Below the pieces are notes generated by a model. The model searched no databases and was not told the origin of the DNA. It worked only from the letters and a program-made list of their open reading frames with translations. A program made the position numbers and the translations under genes. This document shows positions 28,147 to 37,209 of a stretch of 64,000 bases of DNA, piece by piece. Positions within the stretch are counted from its first letter, which is position 1. Each line of letters begins with the position of its first letter. The stretch is from ANME-2 cluster archaeon. Its GTDB lineage: Archaea > Halobacteriota > Methanosarcinia > Methanosarcinales > Methanocomedenaceae. The stretch is from assembly GCA_019429385.1 (NCBI GenBank), contig JAHYIS010000001.1, positions 1-64,000 on the forward strand, in the 5' to 3' direction.

Positions 28147-28179
28147 TTTATGCGGTTAATAGGAACACCAAAGGTTGAA

Positions 28180-28398
28180 TCATTCTTTCAACCATTCTTC
28201 TCGTGATATTTTTGCATGTTTTAAAATTCGGGATAATAATTCCACTCCAATAGTAGATTTATGAGGATTGGGAATAGTCAATACCAGGTCATTTTTTACC
28301 ATGAATGGATGTTTACCACCAGAATAGGGTCCCTCAAAACCCAATTTTCGAAGACGTTTGACTAGAAAATTCCATGTTACCGGAATAAGTTTAGGCAA
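28180..28398 (-). CDS. hicA: HicA-type mRNA interferase toxin
   Basis: 72 residues from a TTG at 28398, which overlaps the end of hicB and gives the family-typical start MPKLIPVTWNFLVKRLRKLGF. A longer frame begins at 28437 but would overlap hicB heavily. The HicA/YcfA features are all present: GGKHPFM with the catalytic His, LTIPNPHKSTIGVELL and the C-terminal ISREEWL. It is a dsRBD-fold RNase that blocks translation when unneutralised. Confidence 0.88.
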   Translation of the reverse strand: MPKLIPVTWNFLVKRLRKLGFEGPYSGGKHPFMVKNDLVLTIPNPHKSTIGVELLSRILKHAKISREEWLKE

Positions 28399-28642
28399 CT
28401 GCAATTTCTCCAATTGTCTCAAAATTAAAATTTCCAATAGGAGGTATGGTTAATCCTTTTTTCAATCTTATTATTATCCATTCATCTATTACTTCTTCTA
28501 GATTCTTTCTGCATTCTTCAAGAGTATTTCCGCTTGCCCATACACCTTGAAGTTCAGACACTTCACCATAATATGGTTCTTCATCATCTATTATTTCATA
28601 ATTGGCATGTTCAAGAGCTGCCTGAATATATTGAATCAACAT
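28391..28642 (-). CDS. hicB: HicB-type antitoxin
   Basis: 83 residues with the HicB partial RNase H-like fold pattern: YYGEVSELQGVWASGNTLEECRKNL followed by VIDEWIIIRLKKG. It stops at 28391 inside the hicA start, giving tight coupling. The antitoxin-first order is common in HicB-HicA pairs of this type. It lacks an obvious C-terminal DNA-binding domain. Confidence 0.86.
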   Translation of the reverse strand: MLIQYIQAALEHANYEIIDDEEPYYGEVSELQGVWASGNTLEECRKNLEEVIDEWIIIRLKKGLTIPPIGNFNFETIGEIAVA

Positions 28643-28954
28643 GTCGAATACCTCTTTTAGTTTTATTGTGGTCTATTATATTATCTTTTTGGCACCCGAT
28701 TTCCTAAATATTGGAAAAAAAGTATGGGATTTATTGGCCTTTCCGAGCATGAATAACTATCTTCGTACTGATAGTACAAGTTTTTCCTATACTTAATACT
28801 CAGATAAAACGATTTGTTCCTTTGCATCCTGGTTATTAGTTATTTATCGAGAGTATGTAAACATGAAATTATTTTCGTTCCTTCAAACCCTGTAATTTTT
28901 GTCTCGCAAATCCAGTCATTCTCCCATTATCGGATATTTCCCTTACCCCAATAA
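28643..28954. other. Intergenic region between hicB and the secretion ATPase
   Basis: About 310 AT-rich bases. The part nearest hicB (28650-28700) contains TATA-like sequence for the toxin operon. No gene is seen; the stretch at 28740-28950 carries no recognisable feature. Confidence 0.4.
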
Positions 28955-31228
28955 TCACCCTTGCTGCAAAATCCCCTCATACCACCCACACCACCGCCTG
29001 TACACCTCACCCAGATCAACGCCCCCATCCCCATCCTGCAGTTCATTCATCAGCAGCCAGAACATATTATTCGCCTGCCCCACCCTGTCAGCCTCTACCA
29101 GTTCGGGCCTGGTCCTGCCAGCTTCGGCGATCATCCCTTTTATCTGTGCCCGCATCTTGATATTCAGGAGCACCTCATCAATACTCACACCCCACCTGTC
29201 CGCGATCCTGCCGATCAGTTCAGACTGCCCCATATCCAGCAGGTCAGTAGGCTCGATCCTGTCATTACCCGCATCGAACATCATCAGGTCATTGAAGAAC
29301 GTGCTCGTACCATCCCAGTTGCCCGAAGTAACCTCTGAAACCTGCACCAGCCGCTTCTTCTTCCGCATACTCCCGCTTATCCTGATATTGGAGCATACCA
29401 CCACCGCATCCGTGGCCCTGAACGACTGCTCGGGCACGCCAAGCGCCCCTACAATGCGCTCGTACACGGTCTGGGTGGACGAACCGTGGATCGTACCCAG
29501 CACCGAATTCCCGGCAGTGCCCACCTGCATGGCCTCGTACAGCATCCTGGTCTCGGGACCCCTTACCTCGCCGATGGCCAGCGTGGAATTACCCAGGCGC
29601 AGCGCCGCCCTCAGTGCAGTATCGGGCGCTATCTCAGATTCAGAGCCCGCAATGGCAGAGCGGGTGTTCATACCCTGCACCTTCCAGCCAAGACGCTGCA
29701 GGTCCCTCAGCGGCAGCTCGGGCGTATCCTCAATGGTAAGGATGCGATACTTCTGCGGCACCTCCAGCAACAGGGCCGACAGCAGCGAGGTCTTGCCAGC
29801 ACCCACGCCGCCCGCTATCAGGATGGATGAATGCCCGTCCACAAGGAAACTCAGCAGTCCGGCTGCCAGCGGCGTCATGGACCCCTCGTTTATGAGCCTG
29901 GGCAGGGTCCAGGGTGTTTGGGCATGTTTGCGAAACGCATACGCCAGCCCGCCTGAGCTCAAGGGATTGCCGATACACGAAACCCTTGTTCTGTACTCGG
30001 CCAGGTCCATATCAAGGATAGGATTCGCCTCTCCGAAGGGACGGCCGCTCAATGCCCTGAACCGTGATATCATGGTATCCACATCATCCTGGGACAGGTA
30101 GATATTACTGGAACACTCCTCCCCCTCGATGACCACATGGACCGGATTGGTATCCACAGGCGCGTTTACGTATACGTCAGTGATCCGCGAATCGGATAAC
30201 ACATCTTCCAGGATACCCAGGCCCGTCGTATATTTCGCCAGGATATCAGCGAACACCGTTATCTGGTCCGGTCTGAGTTTCATATCCTTGAGGGCAGCTT
30301 CCTCTGACAGGATTTGCTGGCTGCGCCGCCTGAAATACTCCCTGCTGTTCACGGGGTCGGCAAAATTGAGGTCATCGGGGCGGTGCCGCATCAGGCGCGA
30401 GCGTACCGATTCGAGCAATCCCAGTTCCTCCGGACGCAGGTTATATTCGGGAGGGATCAGGAAGTACAGGCTCTCGGGCCGGTCAGACAGGCTGTACAGG
30501 GAAACCTCCATAGCCCGTCCGCCGCTCCTTTGCACATCATATCCCTCAAGGAACACAGCGTTATCAGGAGGCTCGGTATAGATGCGGGATGTGGAGAACT
30601 TTGGCCTGGTATAGGGTTTGATGACCCTGGTGTAATATTCCTCCGGCGACAGGGTAGCATCCATACGCTCTCCCAAGCCGCGGGTACATTCCCTCATACT
30701 GGTAAGCATCCGGATATAATCATCCGTACATACCTGTCCCTGTTCAGGGTCGCTCTTTTGGCAGGATGCACCTGAGTCCACCTTCGCTGCTAGTCTGGAA
30801 TATGCCTCGATCGGGTCATGCAACCCCGTCCCCAGTACACCTGAAATGAACTCCTGCCGCTCCGAAAGACAATTTCCACATGCAGCAGGTACTTCGACAC
30901 CAGAAAACACCCCCAGGTTGTCAATGAATCCTGCCAGGAGATAGAGTAGCCCAAGACTCGCTCCTTCATAATCCCTGTCGTACAGGTGGGACAGTACCAG
31001 CCTGTCCACCATGGGCTCCCTGATCATTATCTGGAAGATGTTTTTTCGGCAGACCTGGTCATCCAGCCCTGAATTACCGGTAGTGCATCCCTTGCAATCT
31101 ATAATTAAGGATTTCTGGCTATCTGTGAGACGGATCTTGTACATGCAAAGTCTGTTTTCTGCTTTTTTCTTTGAGAAGAATCTGAATATGGTGTCAGGAT
31201 TCAATTTATTTGGTCTCATCATATTCAA
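28955..31228 (-). CDS. Type II/IV secretion system ATPase (TadA/FlaI/CpaF-like)
   Basis: 757 residues. The C-terminal ATPase has Walker A GGVGAGKTSLL, the Asp box LTIEDTPELPLR, Walker B-like LAIGEVRGPET and the His box GTIHGSS. These proteins power assembly of archaeal type IV pili or related secretion. The long N-terminal part holds several Cys pairs (CKGCTTG, CGNC) that may bind metal. No TadC/FlaJ membrane platform protein or pilin gene lies next to it, which is unusual. Its last 220 bases are repeated beyond the HicBA pair. Confidence 0.9.
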   Translation of the reverse strand: MNMMRPNKLNPDTIFRFFSKKKAENRLCMYKIRLTDSQKSLIIDCKGCTTGNSGLDDQVCRKNIFQIMIREPMVDRLVLSHLYDRDYEGASLGLLYLLAGFIDNLGVFSGVEVPAACGNCLSERQEFISGVLGTGLHDPIEAYSRLAAKVDSGASCQKSDPEQGQVCTDDYIRMLTSMRECTRGLGERMDATLSPEEYYTRVIKPYTRPKFSTSRIYTEPPDNAVFLEGYDVQRSGGRAMEVSLYSLSDRPESLYFLIPPEYNLRPEELGLLESVRSRLMRHRPDDLNFADPVNSREYFRRRSQQILSEEAALKDMKLRPDQITVFADILAKYTTGLGILEDVLSDSRITDVYVNAPVDTNPVHVVIEGEECSSNIYLSQDDVDTMISRFRALSGRPFGEANPILDMDLAEYRTRVSCIGNPLSSGGLAYAFRKHAQTPWTLPRLINEGSMTPLAAGLLSFLVDGHSSILIAGGVGAGKTSLLSALLLEVPQKYRILTIEDTPELPLRDLQRLGWKVQGMNTRSAIAGSESEIAPDTALRAALRLGNSTLAIGEVRGPETRMLYEAMQVGTAGNSVLGTIHGSSTQTVYERIVGALGVPEQSFRATDAVVVCSNIRISGSMRKKKRLVQVSEVTSGNWDGTSTFFNDLMMFDAGNDRIEPTDLLDMGQSELIGRIADRWGVSIDEVLLNIKMRAQIKGMIAEAGRTRPELVEADRVGQANNMFWLLMNELQDGDGGVDLGEVYRRWCGWYEGILQQG

Positions 31229-31454
31229 TTGCCAAAACTCCAGGGAAATATGGCAATTGTAAAATCTTACGCACTATATTAATGTTACGAATTTCAGTAT
31301 CGTGGAATATTCCAGGGAAATCTATAGTATATAATCGTTACATTTAAATAGGAGGCACAAGTTACTACCAGCACTATTTGACATCCAAATGTTCGGAACA
31401 TGCATACAGATCAGCATGTCCAAACATCGTTATCACTAAAAAGGAGAGAATATC

Positions 31455-31778
31455 TTGTTGACGGAAAAACCTAAAAACAGGACTTTGATTACAGTAGTGA
31501 ATAACAAAAATACCGTAGAAGACATATACTTCGAAGATTGTTCCCATTGCACAGAGAAGATCCCTGTTGTGGGTGCATGTTCCACATGCGGGACAGACTA
31601 TACGCATATGCGTACCTTTGAAGATTACGAGACAGGATTTATTCACTTCATATACACCTGTTCAGGCTGTCCTGAAGACCAGCGCAAGGCCAAAAAAGTA
31701 GTCAAGATATACGAAGGCAACGGCAATGGTGAAGCGACCAGTAAGGCTCATGATCTGGCCCGGAATTTCCTTAATTAA
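31455..31778 (+). CDS. Small putative zinc-binding protein
   Basis: 107 residues from a TTG with AAGGAGAG upstream. Four or more cysteines in CxxC-type pairs (CSHCTEKIPVVGACSTCG, then CSGC) suggest a zinc ribbon. The rest is charged, with a helical C-terminus. I do not recognise the family. It is divergent from the secretion ATPase and stands alone. Confidence 0.6.
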   Translation: MLTEKPKNRTLITVVNNKNTVEDIYFEDCSHCTEKIPVVGACSTCGTDYTHMRTFEDYETGFIHFIYTCSGCPEDQRKAKKVVKIYEGNGNGEATSKAHDLARNFLN

Positions 31779-31922
31779 ATTGGATCAGACACTATACCCT
31801 CTGTGGTTTATTGCTCATACCTTTTTGTAATGTGCAGTTAATGAGTAAATATTGATTTGTTTTTCACTATAAAAAAGAACGTAATTCAGGTATTCGATCT
31901 CCCGTTGAACAATAAAAATAAA

Positions 31923-32022
31923 AGCCAAGGTCCGGATTCGAACCGGAGTGTAACCGCTTACTGCCAGCACATGATCATGTGCTTATCTGCAGGCGATTGC
32001 GTAGCCGCTCCGCCACCTTGGC
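31923..32022 (-). tRNA. tRNA-Cys (GCA) with an intron
   Basis: The minus strand folds into a cloverleaf: acceptor GCCAAGG/CCTTGGC with discriminator U (characteristic of tRNA-Cys), D-arm, T-arm TCCGG-TTCGAAT-CCGGA, and a five-base variable loop. The anticodon loop reads CTGCAG with GCA at 31988-31990, then is interrupted by about 27 bases before the 3' half of the stem (GCGGT, pairing with ATCGC). The insert lies at the canonical position after base 37 and contains a palindrome (GCACATGATCATGTGC), so it can fold as an intron for the archaeal splicing endonuclease. Confidence 0.93.
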
Positions 32023-32120
32023 ACGTTGATGGCTGTAAATATGCATTATAGTAAATAATTGTTTTGATACTGGCAAGGGAATAGAATCAACATGACTCAT
32101 ATTATTTGAGCTGCTCAGAC

Positions 32121-32135
32121 TTATATTTTATATAC
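32121..32135 (+). promoter_or_regulatory. TATA box for the ferredoxin-oxidoreductase operon
   Basis: A TTATATTTTATATA stretch about 40-55 bases upstream of the ferredoxin ATG, correctly spaced for a transcription start near 32160. Confidence 0.45.
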
Positions 32136-32175
32136 GATTAATCGCTATTTTCATCATAAATCTTACCGGGGTAAC

Positions 32176-32340
32176 ATGATAATCAGTACAGAATGTGTAG
32201 GATGCGGCCAGTGTGTAGTATTCTGTCCCAGCGAAGCCATCTCTGTTTATGGCAGGGCAAGTATCAGTGACAAATGTACCAGGTGCGGTATCTGTATGCC
32301 ATATTGCCCGTTGGGTGCCATTAAGGAGGATGAGCTATGA
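32176..32340 (+). CDS. 2[4Fe-4S] ferredoxin
   Basis: 54 residues with two clusters of cysteines, CVGCGQCVVFCP and CTRCGICMPYCP, each able to ligate a [4Fe-4S] cluster. The ATG is preceded by a GGGGTAA ribosome binding site. Its TGA overlaps the ATG of the oxidoreductase (ATGA), so the two are coupled, and the ferredoxin is the likely electron partner of that flavoprotein. Confidence 0.92.
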   Translation: MIISTECVGCGQCVVFCPSEAISVYGRASISDKCTRCGICMPYCPLGAIKEDEL

Positions 32341-33584
32341 AAGCCCTGATAGTAGGCGGCGGTTTAGGCGGACTGCTCATCGGAGCACGGCTGGTCAGGG
32401 AAGGGCACACGGTAGAAATATTTGAGCGCCTGCCCGTAATCGGCGGACGGTTCATCAACCTGGACTACAAAGGTTACCAGCTGACAACGGGCGCCCTGCA
32501 CATGATACCCCATGGCAACAAGGGTCCGCTGGCAACCATGCTCAGGCAGCTGGATACTGACGTGAATATTGTTCCTTCGTCACCAATGGGTGTGCTCAGG
32601 ATACCTGATAATGGCGGTACTAAGGACATATCATTCTATGACTTCTCCAGCCCCCTTTCCTGGACCAACAAGCTGAAATTGACCTACCTCACCTTCAAAT
32701 CCAGGATCGTAAAACCCACGAAAGGTTCATTTAAAGACTGGTTCTCTCCATTCATAAACGACCCCTGGCTCGTTAAACTGGCGGATGCGTTTTGCGGCTG
32801 GGCATTAAGTATGCGCAGTGAGGAGGTGTCTGCAAGTGAGACACTGGCAATTGTCGAGAACATGCGCCGGTATGGCGGTCCCGGGATACCAATAGGGGGA
32901 TGCAGTGCCATCATTGACGCCCTGGAGCAGGTCATACTTTCTGGCGCTGGTACTATCCATACCAACCGGCAGGTGGACAGGATATTGATAGTGGACGGCA
33001 GGGCTGTGGGCATGGAAACGGGCGGCGAGACCATTCTCGGGGATGTGGTCATCAGTGATATCGGGCATAAGGAAACAGCCCGGTTATATGACCACCCCGG
33101 CACCAATGAGTTCAGGGAATACATGCGAGCAGTGGAATCAACCATGCCATCTGCAGGTATCAAGATCTGCCTCGGGGCACCCAGGCCGCTGATAGGGCAT
33201 AGCGGTGTATTGTTCACACCCTATGCTCAAAGGATAAATGGCATCAACGAGGTCACCAATGTTGACCCGGCCCTGGCTCCGGAGGGAAAACATCTCATCA
33301 TGTCACACCAGGCGCTGCAATCCGATGATGTCCAGTATGAGATCGAATTGGGGCTCAAGGACCTTGAGGAGATATTCAAGGGCAAGGAATACGAGGTATT
33401 GATGATCCAGAGCTACCGGGACGGATGGCCCGTGAACCGGGCGGAATCAGGTTCATGCACTGGCAACTCCACACCTATAAGAGGACTGTACATTGTGGGG
33501 GATGGCGCTAAGGGCAAAGGCGGTATCGAGGTTGAGGGTATCGCTCTGGGAGTCAAGAACACCCTGACACTGCTCAATATCTAA
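32337..33584 (+). CDS. FAD-dependent oxidoreductase, phytoene-desaturase-like
   Basis: 415 residues. The N-terminal dinucleotide-binding motif GGGLGGLLIGARL with the acidic end of the second strand (EIFERLPVIGGR) is typical of the CrtI/amine-oxidoreductase superfamily, and the C-terminal FAD loop (GLYIVGDGAKGKGGIEVEG) is present. Coupled to the ferredoxin gene upstream and convergent with a polyprenol-kinase-like gene, so a role in isoprenoid reduction or desaturation is plausible but not shown. Confidence 0.85.
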   Translation: MKALIVGGGLGGLLIGARLVREGHTVEIFERLPVIGGRFINLDYKGYQLTTGALHMIPHGNKGPLATMLRQLDTDVNIVPSSPMGVLRIPDNGGTKDISFYDFSSPLSWTNKLKLTYLTFKSRIVKPTKGSFKDWFSPFINDPWLVKLADAFCGWALSMRSEEVSASETLAIVENMRRYGGPGIPIGGCSAIIDALEQVILSGAGTIHTNRQVDRILIVDGRAVGMETGGETILGDVVISDIGHKETARLYDHPGTNEFREYMRAVESTMPSAGIKICLGAPRPLIGHSGVLFTPYAQRINGINEVTNVDPALAPEGKHLIMSHQALQSDDVQYEIELGLKDLEEIFKGKEYEVLMIQSYRDGWPVNRAESGSCTGNSTPIRGLYIVGDGAKGKGGIEVEGIALGVKNTLTLLNI

Positions 33585-34192
33585 ATTCCCGAGGATACCA
33601 GCATCAACATCGCTGAAACCAGAGGAATCGTCAGATTATCATCGAACACGTGTCCGCGTATCTGCCAGGGTACCCCGTCAGCCAGCGTGGCACCAAGGGC
33701 GCCCAATGCCAAAGAATAGACTGGCAGGGGTGCCAGTCCGGGCGCATTGGCTGCAAGATATCCGGTTGAAAAACTTACCACCAGCATTACCAGCAGTATG
33801 GGTTTCGGTTTTATCGGCAGGCTCATCTGTCTCACATCGGCTTTTTTACCCCAAACCGCACCGGCAATACCCGAAGAAAAGTCACCCAGGACTGCCATCG
33901 TTATTGCAGCGATGGCAATGGTCTTCGGGAACAGTGCAATGACAATAAAGGCTGCAGTTGTTGAATAAACATAACCTGCCACCCTGTGCTCTTCAGACGG
34001 GCGCAGAAGGACCGCAGGATAACTGATATATCCGCGCAGTCTCATCCATTCGAACTGCAATATCACGATCACTATCAGGCTGAGCCAGAACAGCAGGGTA
34101 AAGCGGTCTGTGAAATAGTATATTGCAGGGAACAGCATCCCTGTCAGGTGAATGGATTTACGCAATAACTCTTTTGAGAGGATGACCGACAT
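33581..34192 (-). CDS. Membrane polyprenol/phytol kinase-like protein (SEC59/VTE5 type)
   Basis: 203 residues with about six transmembrane segments. The pattern RKSIHLTGMLFPAIYY near the start and LGDFSSGIAGAVWG in the middle are characteristic of the dolichol/phytol kinase and cytidylyltransferase-related family. It probably phosphorylates a polyprenol or acts on archaeal lipid precursors. It overlaps the stop of the convergent oxidoreductase gene by four bases. Confidence 0.75.
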   Translation of the reverse strand: MSVILSKELLRKSIHLTGMLFPAIYYFTDRFTLLFWLSLIVIVILQFEWMRLRGYISYPAVLLRPSEEHRVAGYVYSTTAAFIVIALFPKTIAIAAITMAVLGDFSSGIAGAVWGKKADVRQMSLPIKPKPILLVMLVVSFSTGYLAANAPGLAPLPVYSLALGALGATLADGVPWQIRGHVFDDNLTIPLVSAMLMLVSSGI

Positions 34193-34242
34193 AACTATAC
34201 ACTATTATTCAACCGGAGTACCTTAATTCGTTCCCGGCGCCA

Positions 34243-35991
34243 TTATGCGATCAGGGTGCCGGCATCTTCCAGCCTGATAGTGCCGTGTATAAGGTCGTGT
34301 ACGGTATCTGCGATAGTATCAACGGGAGAGCGGACCTGTTTCATGGAATCGCGGTCGCGGATAGTGACGGTACCGTCCTCAAGGGTTTCGTAATCCACGG
34401 TAATGGAATACGGTGTGCCTATCTCATCGTTCCTGCGGTAACGCCTGCCAATCGTACCGGAATCGTCATATTCTGCCATCACGCCTCTGTGCTTGAGTGC
34501 TGATTCTATTTCCCTTGCCGGTCCTTTGAGTTCATCACGGGTCAGGAGCGGCAGTACAGCGGCCTGCACCGGTGCAACTTCGCCCTTCAGTCCCATGACG
34601 ATCCTGCCCTCTTCCTCGCCTTCCACTTCTTCTTCCCTGAAGGCGTGTTCCAGGATTGCATAGATGATCCTGTCGATCCCGAAGGAAGGTTCAATGACAT
34701 GGGGCACGATGTTTTCTCCGTTGATGGTCTCGGTCAACTGCCGGACTTCGAACATATCAGGTGATATGGTCACCTCTTCCCCGTCGACATTGATTGTTAT
34801 CGCATCACCGGACAGGTTTTCGGCATCCATTGAATTCAATGCATCTATCACGGCTTTTGCCTGGCCTTTGAACACAGGCCCTATCTTGCCCATATTCGGT
34901 TTGACCGCCGTTCTCTCAATGACCCCGGGCTTTGCGTACTCCACGTACACTGAAAGGTCGGTCTTGCTGACCCGGCTGTGGGCCTTGAGGTCATAGTCGG
35001 TACGGTCGGCGATACCCACTATCTCCACCCAGCCGAACCTGTCTGATAGAATCTCGGCATCCCAGCAGTCCACTGCATAATGTGCCATCTCATCTTTCAT
35101 GTGCTGCCTGAACCGTAACCTGTCAGGGGATACGCCCACTCTCAGCAGGAACTGCTGGGTCAGGGAAAGGGCATATGCCAGGAACTGGTGGGCAATGGTA
35201 CCCTGCTCCACGGCTTCGCCCAGGGTCATTTCCCTGCTGTCCTGGCCTGACGACTGGGCCGGGTCTGAATATAATGTTACTGTATGGTCCCTGATGCTGT
35301 CAAAGCCGGGATGGCTCTTGTCCCTGGGGTCCACGAAGATCTCGGCCTCTGCCTGGGTGAATTCCCGTAGTCTAATAACACCCTGGCGCGGGGAAATTTC
35401 GTTACGGTACGCTTTTCCTATCTGGGTGACGCCAAAGGGCAGTTTGTCCCTGTAGAACCGCAATAATCTGGGGAAATCCACAAACATACCCTGCGCGGTC
35501 TCAGGGCGCAGGTAACCGATACGCTTGGAACCGGGACCGATCTTGGTACTGAACATCAGGTTGAACTCGTACACGGCGCCCAGTTCGCCTTCACATTCGG
35601 GACATTTGATGGTATTGTTTTGTATGATTCCAGTAAGTTCATCAGAGGACAGCGTATCAGGGTTGCTGGTAACATCCACGACCAGGTGGTCGGCCCTGAA
35701 AGATTCATGACATTTCTGGCATTCGGTCAGGGGGTCTGAAAAGCCGCCAACATGTCCCGAAGCCACAAAAATATCTTCTATACCTATGGTCGGTACCTCT
35801 ATCTCGTAGTATCCTTCGTTGATGACAAATATATCACGCCAGATGTTCTCCACCCTGCGTTTCAGCATGGCACCCAGGGGCCCGTAATCGTAGAACCCGG
35901 CCGTGCCACCATAGATCTCAAATGAATTCCAGAGGTAGCCCCGCCTCTTTGCCAGTTCGATAACACTGTCGTATTTATCCATATCCATCAC
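34243..35991 (-). CDS. glyS: Glycyl-tRNA synthetase, archaeal/eukaryotic alpha2 type
   Basis: 582 residues, normal for this class II enzyme. Motif 2 region (RNEISPRQGVIRLREFTQAEAE in part) and motif 3 (EPSFGIDRIIYAILEHAF in part), an early GGTAGFYDYGPLGA and a zinc-ribbon-like insertion (CQKCHES ... CPEC) are visible. It attaches glycine to tRNA-Gly. The C-terminal anticodon-binding domain begins with VAPVQAAVLPL. Confidence 0.97.
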   Translation of the reverse strand: MMDMDKYDSVIELAKRRGYLWNSFEIYGGTAGFYDYGPLGAMLKRRVENIWRDIFVINEGYYEIEVPTIGIEDIFVASGHVGGFSDPLTECQKCHESFRADHLVVDVTSNPDTLSSDELTGIIQNNTIKCPECEGELGAVYEFNLMFSTKIGPGSKRIGYLRPETAQGMFVDFPRLLRFYRDKLPFGVTQIGKAYRNEISPRQGVIRLREFTQAEAEIFVDPRDKSHPGFDSIRDHTVTLYSDPAQSSGQDSREMTLGEAVEQGTIAHQFLAYALSLTQQFLLRVGVSPDRLRFRQHMKDEMAHYAVDCWDAEILSDRFGWVEIVGIADRTDYDLKAHSRVSKTDLSVYVEYAKPGVIERTAVKPNMGKIGPVFKGQAKAVIDALNSMDAENLSGDAITINVDGEEVTISPDMFEVRQLTETINGENIVPHVIEPSFGIDRIIYAILEHAFREEEVEGEEEGRIVMGLKGEVAPVQAAVLPLLTRDELKGPAREIESALKHRGVMAEYDDSGTIGRRYRRNDEIGTPYSITVDYETLEDGTVTIRDRDSMKQVRSPVDTIADTVHDLIHGTIRLEDAGTLIA

Positions 35992-36037
35992 ATGTCCTGT
36001 TTATACGGCTCATTGATGTCGGCCGGATAAATAGTAT

Positions 36038-36955
36038 TTACCCCCACGGCTCGATAAGCAGTTCATTGATGTATATGTTTTTTCCTGTTTTCACCATATA
36101 CAGCCGGGTCCACCACACGATTATCAACGGGTGCAGGGTTACCAGAAGAATGAACTGGCTGCCAAAGGACCATGCAATATTCAGGCTGTCACTGCCTGTC
36201 AATGCAATGAGATTGCCGGTGATGTAAAATACAAAACCAACAACAGCAGATACTACAAAAACAATAAACCACATAATGAAAACACTTACCTTATTGTCTA
36301 AAAAGAACCTGACCCCTTCAGTGATACCGTCCAGCGCGCTTACGTGCTCTATTACGATCACATAAATAATCACTGAGAACAGTAAACCCAGTATCAACAG
36401 GTAGAGTAACCATATTAGCATACCGATGAACAATAGCAGTATTCCGCCTGCAAACTGGCTGGAATCAATAAGCTCCCAATTGTTCCTGACCAGAATTGCG
36501 CCCGGTACCACGAACACGATGCCGGCAAGTTCTACCAGAACAATGATCACGTTGGCCATGAAGACATTCATGAAGTTACTGCCGGCCGCGTTGAACATAT
36601 CTGCAATCGAGGTATCACCTCCGGCAATGGCACTCTGGCTCATACCCACCGCTCCTGCAAAAAAGTAGGATTGGAAGAGTTGCAGAACAACAAAGACCAG
36701 GATGACCAGGACAACGAATGTCGCGATGTTCCCACCGATAGAGGCCGACATGAGTTGTAACAGTTCGTTGTCATCCATAGTAGCAATACTATCGAGAGAA
36801 CTGGTTCCAAACAATATCAATATCCCGACCACGGCAGCTATAAACATGACAACCACCTGTAGTAGGTAATTAACAATAAGAGGGATACAGATGTTCAGGT
36901 TGCGGCTCCATACATGAAATCCTTTGCTGATGATATTTTCCAGACTCTCGCTCAT
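36038..36955 (-). CDS. Multipass membrane protein, function unknown
   Basis: 305 residues with about six long hydrophobic helices. Architecture resembles the protein at 16767-17819 (short soluble N-terminus, paired helices, no catalytic motif) and the DUF7847/DUF4013-like archaeal membrane proteins. It is divergent from rps15. No function can be assigned. Confidence 0.65.
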   Translation of the reverse strand: MSESLENIISKGFHVWSRNLNICIPLIVNYLLQVVVMFIAAVVGILILFGTSSLDSIATMDDNELLQLMSASIGGNIATFVVLVILVFVVLQLFQSYFFAGAVGMSQSAIAGGDTSIADMFNAAGSNFMNVFMANVIIVLVELAGIVFVVPGAILVRNNWELIDSSQFAGGILLLFIGMLIWLLYLLILGLLFSVIIYVIVIEHVSALDGITEGVRFFLDNKVSVFIMWFIVFVVSAVVGFVFYITGNLIALTGSDSLNIAWSFGSQFILLVTLHPLIIVWWTRLYMVKTGKNIYINELLIEPWG

Positions 36956-37109
36956 GTATACTAATCTACAATCTCACTATAAGAATTATACGGATGAAGT
37001 ACGGGCTGAGAATGTCAGGATAGAGACAGCGGACACGCATTTCAAGCCCATCTATCCCTTTGAATATCAGGGGGGTCCCAATAATAATGAGACGTTCAGG
37101 TATACACAA

Positions 37110-37124
37110 CATATATATTATATC
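37110..37124 (+). promoter_or_regulatory. TATA box of the rps15 operon
   Basis: ATATATATTATAT about 90 bases before the rps15 start, in an otherwise mixed sequence, spaced for a leader of some 60 nucleotides ending in the GGAGG ribosome binding site. Confidence 0.45.
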
Positions 37125-37209
37125 GTGTGGTAATAAGTCCACTTTGCCACGCCACAACAAATAACCAATAGAGAATATTTCAACATTATTATAATCGGAG
37201 GAACAATAA

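Noticed and set aside
28899-30101. 400-codon open frame opposite the secretion ATPase
   Set aside because: The minus strand encodes an unmistakable ATPase with Walker motifs; the plus frame has antisense composition.
16767-36955. The two multipass membrane proteins at 16767 and 36038 as a recent duplication
   Set aside because: They share only general architecture; no stretch of clear sequence identity is visible by eye.
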